A model generated the notes under the pieces. That model saw only the letters and a program-made list of their open reading frames with translations, ran no database searches and was not told the origin of the DNA. A stretch of 5,860 nt of DNA from Chloroflexota bacterium (lineage in GTDB: Bacteria; Chloroflexota; Anaerolineae; Anaerolineales; UBA4823). Below, piece by piece: positions 1 through 5,860 of this stretch. The DNA lies in assembly GCA_030613705.1 (NCBI GenBank), contig JAUWLJ010000150.1, forward strand, positions 1 to 5,860. The letters run 5' to 3'. The translations under genes were made by a program, and so were the position numbers. The number at the start of each line of letters is the position of its first letter. Positions within the stretch are counted from its first letter, which is position 1.

Positions 1-3000
1 GGTTTGCCCTGCTTTGCGCTAACCGATCATTGAACCTTTTTCGGTGTGATGGAATTTTACAACTCCACGACCAAGGCCGGGATCAAACCGATCGAGGGTG
101 TGGAGGCCTATCTATCTGCCCGAGGAATTTAAGACCGTGATTCACAGCTGGATAAGAAATCCAGCCACCTGCTGCTGCTGGCGGAAAACGAAACCGGCTA
201 CCGCAACCTGCTGCAGATTGCCAGTGCAGCCCAATTGGACGGATTTTATTATTTCCCCCGCATCGATCATGAATATCTGGCAAGTCATGCGGAGGGATTG
301 ATCTGCACCTCAGGCTGTATGTCAGCGGAAATCCCACGCCTGATCAAGAATGAAAATATGGAGGCGGCCCGCAAGCAGCTGGATTGGTACTATGAAGTCT
401 TCGGTCCCGAGCATTTTTATTTGGAGCTGCAGAAACACGATATCCCTGAGCTCGAGCAGATCAACAAGAACTTGATCGATCTGGGCCGCCGCTACCAGGC
501 ACAATTTGTCGCTACCAACGACGTGCACTACATCAATCAAGATGATGCCCGATTGCAGGACATTTTGCTGGCCATCCAGACCGGTTGTATACTCAGCGAT
601 CCTAACCGCATGCGCATGAACGGTCCGTCCTATTACCTGCGCAGCCCAGACGAGATGTCGAGGTTATTCGCGGAGGTGCCGGGAGCGATTTCAAACACCT
701 TGCAAATTGCCGAACGTTGTGAGATAGACCTTGGATTTAAGGGCTATCATCTACCCCATTTCGAGGTCTCACCCGGATTTACTCCCCAAACCTACCTGCT
801 TAAGCTGTGTGAGGACGGCCTGGAAAGACGCTATGGCAGCCGTAAGGATGACCCGGAAGTTCGCCAGCGCCTGGAATATGAGCTGGGGATCATCCACAAG
901 ATGGGGTTTGACACCTATTTTTTGATCGTCTGGGATCTTTGTCGTTATGCCCGCGAGCAAAGCATCTGGTACAACGCCCGTGGGTCGGCAGCTGGATCGA
1001 TCGTCGCGTACAGTTTATCCATCACCTTGGTCGACCCTCTCCATCATGGTCTGATCTTCGAGCGCTTTCTCAACCCGGGGCGCATCTCGATGCCGGATAT
1101 CGATCTGGATTTCCGCGATGACCGCCGGGCTGATATGCTGGAATACACCGCCCATAAATATGGCGATGACAAAGTAGCCCAGATCAGCACCTTCGGTACG
1201 CTTGGTGCCCGGGCTGCCATCCGTGATGTAGGCCGGGTGCTGGACGTCCCCTTAAGCGAAGTCGACAGCATAGCCAAGCAGGTTCCCAACATCCCCGGCA
1301 AGCCAACCACCATTCGTGATGCCCTCGAGGAAGTCCCCGAGTTCAAGCAGCTCTATCAATCCGCGGATTATTTTAAACAGCTGATCGATACAGCCAGCCA
1401 TATGGAAGGTGTCGTGCGCAACGCCGGCACCCACGCCGCGGGTGTGATCATCACCGATAAACCGACGATCGAATACCTGCCCCTGCACCGTCCCACCAGT
1501 GGTTCCAGCGAGGACAACCCGATCAAGACAGTCACCCAATTCGAGATGTCTCACATCGATGACCTGGGCTTGCTCAAAGTAGATTTTCTTGGTCTGGCGA
1601 CATTGACCATTATGGCCCGGGCTTGCAACCTGATTAAGGAACGCCACGGGGTGGATTTAGACCTCGACAATATCCCCATTGATGACCCGGCCACTTTCGA
1701 AATGCTCGGTCGCGGCGAAACCGCGGGGGTCTTTCAAGTGGAAGGCGCAGGCATGCGCCGCTACCTGGTGCAGATGAAACCCCAGACTTTGGATAATGTG
1801 ATCGCCATGGTAGCCCTTTTTAGACCCGGTCCGATGGAATTCATCCCCGGCTATATCCGCCGCATGCATGGTGAAGAAGAAGTCGAATACCTTCACCCAG
1901 CGTTGGAGCCGATCTTCAAAGAGACTTACGGCTATCCAGTTTACCAGGAACAGCTGATGTTCGCGGTGATGAACCTGGCGGGATACACCCCAGCAGAAGC
2001 CGATGATTTACGTAAGGCCATATCAAAGAAACAAAAAGATAAGCTGCTCAAACATCGGGAAAAATTTATTAGCGGTTCAACGAAAGGGGGTATCAGCGAG
2101 GAGACTGCGCGGAAAATTTTCGATGAGTGGGAGGAATTTGCCCGCTACGGATTTAACAAGGCTCATGCCGCGGATTACGGCACCCTGGCAGTCCAAACTG
2201 CTTACCTGAAAGCACACTACCCACATGAATACATGACTGCCCTGCTCTCCGTCAACCAGAACGACACCAGCAAAGTCGCCTTGTATGCAGCCGACTGCCG
2301 GCGTATGGGAATCGAAGTTGCACCACCGGATATAAATATCAGTGAATGGGATTTCTCAATCGAAGATCTTGAGGGTGAGAAATCAACGATCCGCTTTGGT
2401 TTAGGGGCGGTGAAAAATGTGGGGCACACTCCAGTGAACGTAATCCTGGAGGCACGCGTTGAGGGTGGTCCTTTCCAGGATATCAACGATTTCGCCCATC
2501 GCGTAGATCTACGCCAGGTGGGCAAGCGAGCACTGGAGTGCCTGATGCGGGTCGGTGCGCTGGATAGATTTGGTCCTCGACCGGCTCTACTGCAAACCAT
2601 CGACCGCCTGATTTCTTTCAGTTCGGCTCATTTCAGGGCAGTTGAGATCGGCCAAATGACCCTCTTCGGACCTGATACCGGTCTGCAAGAAGAGTTCGGC
2701 CTGCCGGTATCAACCACGGATATATCACACCGTGAACAACTCAATTGGGAGCGAGAGCTGATCGGTCTTTATGTATCTGACCACCCGCTCAACCCAGTGA
2801 TGGACGTTTTGAGGGATATCGTCACCCATTTTTCAGGGGAATTATCCGAAGCCAACGCGGAAGACCGTATCCGTTTGGCTGGAATGATCACCCGCTTCCG
2901 CACCCACCAGACCCGAAGAGGCCAGAGCATGGCCTTTGCCACTCTGGAAGACATCCAGGGTGAGGTTGAACTGGTGATCTTTCCCCGGGCTTGGAAGCAG

Positions 3001-3912
3001 ATCTCCAACCAGATGGAAATTGACAAGCTGGTCATTGCTGAGGGTCGTATAGATCCCGAAAGCAGTGAGCCAAAACTGCTGGTTGATACGATCAAAACGG
3101 ATCTAAAAATCACCACCGCGCTGAAGCAAACTCCAACTCCGCAACCCGCCGCGCCGCGCATGAGTAAACCTCTCCCGGATAAGTCAGCCGAGATAACTCC
3201 CCCTGTCGAACAGGCAGTTGCGGAGGTAAACCCATTACGCACACCGGATTCAGATGTTGAAGCCACCAAGGTGCAGGAGAGCCAACCCCCCTATCCGGGC
3301 CCAACCCCAGAGGAGCTGCCAAACGAAAAGCCAGTAGTGGATGGCGATTGGAATGATATCGATGATGCGGACCAGCCGCCCCAACCTGATATATTCCCTG
3401 CAGATTGGGACCTGGCCAGCGCCGTGATGTCTGCAGTTGCCGATCCTGAAGGGGCGATCGACTCAGCTGAGACAGCTGCTGAAGAAGAGTCGCATTTATC
3501 AACCAGCATTTCAGGAGCAACATTCTCCCCGGGAGGGCAGGTCATCAAAGCAAGCCATGAGACTCCCCCGGCGGTTGGAAGTGAGATCAACCCAGAGATC
3601 TCCTCACCCCTGCCACCCTATATTGTTTCACCGCTGACTTCAACCGAGAGCGATGCGGTGCAGATGATCACGATCATCTTGCGATCCAGCCAGGACAAGG
3701 TGCGCGACAACCTGCGTATCAGGCAGATTTACGGCACCTTGATCGCCTATCCTGGAAAAGATCGCTTTGCATTCCATGTCTTCGAGCGCGGAAACGGCTA
3801 CCTGATCGAATTCCCCAACTTCACCACGCAGATTTGTCCCGATTTACTCAGCCGGCTTAAAGCTTTTGTCCCTGCCGACCAACTGCGCGTGGAGCATATC
3901 ACCTTCCAATAA
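1..3912 (+). CDS. dnaE: DNA polymerase III alpha subunit (DnaE1 type), 5'-partial, with two in-frame stops near the start
   Basis: This is the catalytic subunit of the replicative DNA polymerase, a C-family polymerase that works with the beta clamp and clamp loader in the cytoplasm. Frame 1 reads as DnaE from base 1 (LTDH at 19-30, FGVMEFY at 40-60, [17 protein letters not shown] from 163), so only about the first 30-35 residues are missing. Domains in order: PHP (1 to about 800), palm with the catalytic aspartates of PDIDLDF (codons 1102 and 1108) and KVDFLGL (codon 1582), RGSAAGS at 979-999, [10 protein letters not shown] near 1420, [12 protein letters not shown] near 1825, fingers with YQEQLM and [10 protein letters not shown], helix-hairpin-helix about 2506-2577, clamp motif QMTLF at 2653-2667, OB fold about 2869-3102, a long low-complexity linker, and a C-terminal domain from about 3658. 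TGA at 31-33 and TAA at 130-132 break the frame. The TTG at 235 is not a credible start because conserved residues continue upstream of it. Including the missing part the protein would be about 1,340 residues, longer than the roughly 1,160 of E. coli, mainly because of the linker. Identity is near certain; whether the gene is intact is not. Confidence 0.96.
31..33 (+). other. In-frame TGA at the conserved glycine after TDH in the dnaE PHP domain
   Basis: The frame reads [17 protein letters not shown]. In the DnaE family the residue after TDH is usually glycine in proteins of this type, so a GGA codon is expected. A single G-to-T change, or a T run one base too long with a G run one base too short, turns GGA into TGA without shifting the frame. 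Sequence on both sides stays in frame and conserved. Confidence 0.8.
130..132 (+). other. In-frame TAA in the dnaE PHP domain
   Basis: The frame reads [20 protein letters not shown]. Relatives commonly have a methionine/lysine-like pair here before DRD, so AAA or AAG is the likely ancestral codon. TAA is also the terminator of all three genes whose ends lie in this window, so it cannot easily be a reassigned sense codon here. From 133 to 3909 the frame is uninterrupted. Confidence 0.8.
2653..2667 (+). other. Internal beta-clamp-binding motif of DnaE (QMTLF)
   Basis: The peptide Gln-Met-Thr-Leu-Phe, followed by Gly, matches the bacterial clamp-binding consensus QxxLF. It lies after the helix-hairpin-helix region and before the OB fold, the same relative place as the internal clamp motif QADMF of E. 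coli DnaE. It should tether the polymerase to the sliding clamp during processive synthesis. Confidence 0.8.
3103..3657 (+). other. Long Pro/Glu/Ala-rich linker inside DnaE
   Basis: About 185 residues between the OB fold and the C-terminal domain are dominated by Pro, Glu, Ala, Ser, Thr and Asp, with no recognisable fold, and are likely disordered. An acidic island with aromatics sits at 3340-3411 ([11 protein letters not shown], then [10 protein letters not shown]). E. coli DnaE has no comparable insert at this point. The reading frame stays open through the whole linker and the C-terminal domain follows in frame, so it is a genuine part of the protein rather than a frameshift product. Confidence 0.7.
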
Positions 3913-3916
3913 AAGC

Positions 3917-3944
3917 TTCCCGAGCTGCAGGATAGCTCCGGGAG
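3917..3944. terminator. Hairpin between convergent dnaE and pfk, possible terminator
   Basis: TCCCGAGCT (3918-3926) pairs with AGCTCCGGGA (3934-3943), leaving one bulged C and a 7-base loop; a T-G wobble may extend it at 3917/3944. On the + strand it begins 5 bases after the dnaE stop but is not followed by a T run. On the − strand it lies about 50 bases past the pfk stop and is followed by AGCTTTTATT, so the intrinsic-terminator reading is better for pfk. It may serve both genes. The rest of the 80-base gap shows nothing else. Confidence 0.5.
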
Positions 3945-3992
3945 TATTCGGTTAAAGAGGGAGATCATCCCAAATTCATTTTGCTGTAAAAC

Positions 3993-5198
3993 TTATTCGC
4001 TAGTCATGATGAACAGCGGTTTCATATCGAAGCTTCTGTACTTGGGGCGCAGTCGAGTCGTATCATAATGCTTTTCGACATCGACGTTTTTCTTTGATCT
4101 GATCACCACGTCCAGGGGGACATTATCATAACGCCCGTTCTTCAAAACCACCAGCCGCCCGTGGATGCCCTTGATCACCAAATCCAGAGCCAGGTTGCCG
4201 TAAGCCATGGGCACGATCGAATCGATGGCATCCGGATCACCTCCGCGCACCAGGTAGCCAAGTTTCTGGTTGATAATATTTACCTGAACGCCATTATTGA
4301 ACGAGGCTGAGCGCTCTTTGATCTCCAAAGAAATCAGATCGCCTATACCTCCCAGCTTCTTATGACCGTAAGCATCAATCGTCTCGTCGACGAAGATCAT
4401 CTCCCCACCTTCAAACATGGCACCTTCCGAAACTAATAACACAGCATACTTGCTGGGATTTCGGTTGCGATCATAGACCGCCAGCTCGGTCAAGTGGTTA
4501 ATATCAAATTTATACTCGGGGATAACACAGCGGTTAGCAGCCCCGGCCATGGTGGGCAGCATAGCGGTGAAACCTGCATAACGCCCAAAGACCTCCAACA
4601 CCATGATTCGCTCATGTGATCCGGCAATGGTACGTAAATTATTGGCGATCGAGATGGTGCGGGTGACGCAGGTACTGAAGCCGATACAGTAGTCTGTACC
4701 GGGTACGTCGTTATCCATCGTTTTTGGGATGGCGACAACTTTCACTCCTTCCTGGTACAACCGCACGCCATAACTTAGAGTGTCGTCACCACCAATCGGA
4801 ATTAGATAGTCGATCCCTAAGAAATCCAAATTCTTCAATACTTCCGGGGTCAGATCGTTGACATCTTCCGAGTAAGTGTCCCGCAGGTGTTCAGGGACAT
4901 TTGCCTGCTTGATATGAGTGGGGCGAGTGCGGGAGGAGTGCAGGAAAGTCCCTCCGGTGCGCCCTGCCCGGTTGACAACCTCCTCGGTTAACACCTGATA
5001 GTGACGGCTGTTGTCAACCTTTTTATCACGTTCTAATTCCATGATCCCAGCCCACCCCCGCCGTAAGCCGATCACCTGGTAGCCCTCGCGCAATGCACGG
5101 ATTGTGACAGCCCGAATAGCTGGATTCAATCCGGGAACATCCCCTCCTCCGGTGAGTATCCCAATCACACCGTTTTTCTTCTTGATATTTGCCATCAT
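3993..5198 (-). CDS. pfkA: 6-phosphofructokinase, PfkA family, with pyrophosphate-type active-site residues
   Basis: A cytoplasmic enzyme that phosphorylates fructose 6-phosphate at C1 to give fructose 1,6-bisphosphate in glycolysis. At about 400 residues it is a full-length PfkA-family protein. Visible motifs, numbered from the first ATG: nucleotide/phosphate loop TGGGDVPGLNP (16-26), GGDDT (136-140), PKTMDNDV (158-165) with the catalytic Asp162, EVFGRYAG (202-209) for sugar phosphate and Mg, SEGA (257-260), and GYLVRGGDPDAID (314-326). Asp139 and Lys159 sit where ATP-dependent bacterial enzymes have two glycines (104 and 124 in E. coli). That pair is the family mark of pyrophosphate-dependent enzymes, whose reaction is reversible. 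Donor use is therefore inferred as PPi, though annotation pipelines will probably name it simply 6-phosphofructokinase. Two ATGs are adjacent (5198-5196 and 5195-5193); the second has better spacing from the GAGAGG ribosome site, giving 400 residues. The stop is TAA. The mutase gene lies 44 bases upstream on the same strand. Confidence 0.95.
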   Translation of the reverse strand: MMANIKKKNGVIGILTGGGDVPGLNPAIRAVTIRALREGYQVIGLRRGWAGIMELERDKKVDNSRHYQVLTEEVVNRAGRTGGTFLHSSRTRPTHIKQANVPEHLRDTYSEDVNDLTPEVLKNLDFLGIDYLIPIGGDDTLSYGVRLYQEGVKVVAIPKTMDNDVPGTDYCIGFSTCVTRTISIANNLRTIAGSHERIMVLEVFGRYAGFTAMLPTMAGAANRCVIPEYKFDINHLTELAVYDRNRNPSKYAVLLVSEGAMFEGGEMIFVDETIDAYGHKKLGGIGDLISLEIKERSASFNNGVQVNIINQKLGYLVRGGDPDAIDSIVPMAYGNLALDLVIKGIHGRLVVLKNGRYDNVPLDVVIRSKKNVDVEKHYDTTRLRPKYRSFDMKPLFIMTSE

Positions 5199-5201
5199 CT
5201 G

Positions 5202-5207
5202 CCTCTC
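5202..5207 (-). promoter_or_regulatory. Ribosome binding site of pfk
   Basis: On the − strand GAGAGG ends 3 bases before the first ATG and 6 bases before the second. The 6-base spacing is closer to normal, so translation probably begins at 5195 and the extra Met is likely not used. The remaining gap up to the mutase stop is AT-rich, but I could not pick a convincing −35/−10 pair or a terminator hairpin in it, which is compatible with co-transcription from the mutase gene. Confidence 0.6.
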
Positions 5208-5242
5208 AATAAATAATCAATCTCAATTTTATATTCGAAGAG

Positions 5243-5860
5243 TTATACCCAGGTTGGTTCTTGGTAAACACCAAAAACATCTTTCATCACACCAACGATC
5301 TCACCCAGCGTGGCGTAGGCGCGCACTGCATCCAAAATGTAAGGCATGGTGTTTTCAGTCCCCGCGCAGGCGCGACGTAAATTGTCGAGGGTTTGCCCCA
5401 CGCGTCCATTGTCCCTCTCGCGACGCAAATCAGCCAGGCGATCCACCTGACGTTTATATCCCTTGGGGTCCATGTTGAGAATGGGGATCTCATAAGGTTT
5501 TCGATCCTGATAGGCATTGACCCCAACAATGTGCCGCTGCTCGCTATCGATCTCGCGCTGGTAGCGGTAAGCAGCATCAGAGATCTCACTTTGAAAAAAG
5601 CCTTTTTCGATTGCCGGCAGGACGCCCCCCAGATCTTCAATGCGGCGGAAGTAGTCATATGCCTGCGCTTCCATGCGGTTGGTCTGGTTCTCGACAAAGA
5701 AGGCGCCGCCCAGAGGATCAACCGTGTTGGCAACCCCCGATTCCTCTGCAATGATCTGCTGCGTGCGTAAAGCGACGGTCACCGCATGTTCAGATGGCAG
5801 CGCCAGGGCTTCGTCCATGCTGTTGGTGTGCAATGATTGCGTGCCGCCCAGAACCGCGGC
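5243..5860 (-). CDS. Methylmalonyl-CoA mutase catalytic (alpha/large) subunit, C-terminal part, 5' end outside window
   Basis: This is the last 205 residues of an adenosylcobalamin-dependent acyl-CoA mutase, most likely methylmalonyl-CoA mutase, which interconverts succinyl-CoA and (R)-methylmalonyl-CoA in propionate metabolism. The frame enters at the window edge reading [20 protein letters not shown], a highly conserved stretch of the mutase TIM barrel. It continues with [16 protein letters not shown], then [15 protein letters not shown] and [16 protein letters not shown]. The protein ends at [12 protein letters not shown], directly after the catalytic domain. There is no B12-binding domain with the DxHxxG motif, so the cobalamin-binding subunit must be a separate protein, as in the split mutases of archaea and many Chloroflexota. 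The TTG at 5833 lies inside the conserved QSLHTN motif and is not a start. Isobutyryl-CoA mutase large subunits share this layout and much of this sequence, and the substrate-discriminating residues lie upstream of the window, so the exact acyl substrate is not settled. The gene may be co-transcribed with pfk downstream. Confidence 0.92.
   Translation of the reverse strand, partial: AAVLGGTQSLHTNSMDEALALPSEHAVTVALRTQQIIAEESGVANTVDPLGGAFFVENQTNRMEAQAYDYFRRIEDLGGVLPAIEKGFFQSEISDAAYRYQREIDSEQRHIVGVNAYQDRKPYEIPILNMDPKGYKRQVDRLADLRRERDNGRVGQTLDNLRRACAGTENTMPYILDAVRAYATLGEIVGVMKDVFGVYQEPTWV

Noticed and set aside
31..132. Genome-wide stop codon reassignment or selenocysteine at the dnaE stops
   Set aside because: Two different stop codons are involved, TAA is the true terminator of all three genes in the window, no other in-frame TGA occurs, the TGA position is normally Gly not Cys, and I saw no convincing stem-loop of SECIS type immediately after the TGA.
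98..301. Open frame on + beginning [12 protein letters not shown], overlapping the stop-containing start of dnaE
   Set aside because: It is in a different frame from dnaE and resembles no known protein, whereas frame 1 gives clear PHP-domain sequence over the same bases.
2769..3590. Long open frames on the − strand opposite the DnaE OB fold and linker
   Set aside because: They are Ser/Ala/Gly-rich mirror translations of a moderately GC-rich coding strand, have no motifs, and lie wholly inside dnaE.
3103..3657. DnaE linker as a mobile insertion, intein or repeat array
   Set aside because: There are no intein splice-site motifs, no terminal or direct repeats, and no tandem period; it looks like a simple disordered linker in frame with both flanks.
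5199..5242. Promoter for pfk in the AT-rich gap (TATAAC- and TATAAA-like strings)
   Set aside because: No −35 element with suitable spacing could be identified, and AT-rich gaps produce such strings by chance.
5104..5770. + strand open frames opposite the pfk start and the mutase gene
   Set aside because: The − strand frames have unmistakable family motifs here; the + frames have none.
1..5860. Search for a novel system: CRISPR, tRNA/rRNA, insertion sequences, toxin-antitoxin or phage genes
   Set aside because: The window is over 97% covered by three housekeeping genes, and the two gaps are 80 and 44 bases long. Nothing of this kind is visible.

Overview
The window holds one nearly complete gene, one complete gene and one gene fragment, with very little non-coding DNA. 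In order they are the replicative DNA polymerase III alpha subunit (dnaE, + strand, its 5' end before the window), a phosphofructokinase (− strand), and the C-terminal part of a methylmalonyl-CoA mutase-type catalytic subunit (− strand, its 5' end beyond the window). The polymerase wording around the active site ([32 protein letters not shown]), its long disordered-looking insert before the C-terminal domain, and a mutase lacking a fused B12 domain together suggest a Chloroflexota bacterium, probably Anaerolineae-like. This is judged by eye from family knowledge, not from a database search.

Layout: 1-3912 is dnaE reading rightward. Its homology begins at base 1, but the frame is interrupted by TGA at 31-33 and TAA at 130-132, both inside the conserved PHP domain. 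Downstream of 132 the frame is open to the TAA at 3910-3912 and carries every expected polymerase motif. Bases 3913-3992 are a short convergent intergenic gap with a hairpin that may stop transcription from one or both sides. The − strand then carries pfk (3993-5198) and, 44 bases upstream of it in transcription order, the mutase fragment (5243-5860). These two may be co-transcribed, mutase first.

Functionally these are housekeeping genes: chromosome replication on one strand, and glycolysis/gluconeogenesis plus propionate/methylmalonyl-CoA metabolism on the other. I see no mobile element, CRISPR array, RNA gene, toxin-antitoxin pair or defence system. The points most worth a second look are the two stop codons in dnaE, best explained by sequencing or assembly error near a contig end or by recent decay, and the active-site residues of the phosphofructokinase, which point to pyrophosphate rather than ATP as phosphate donor.
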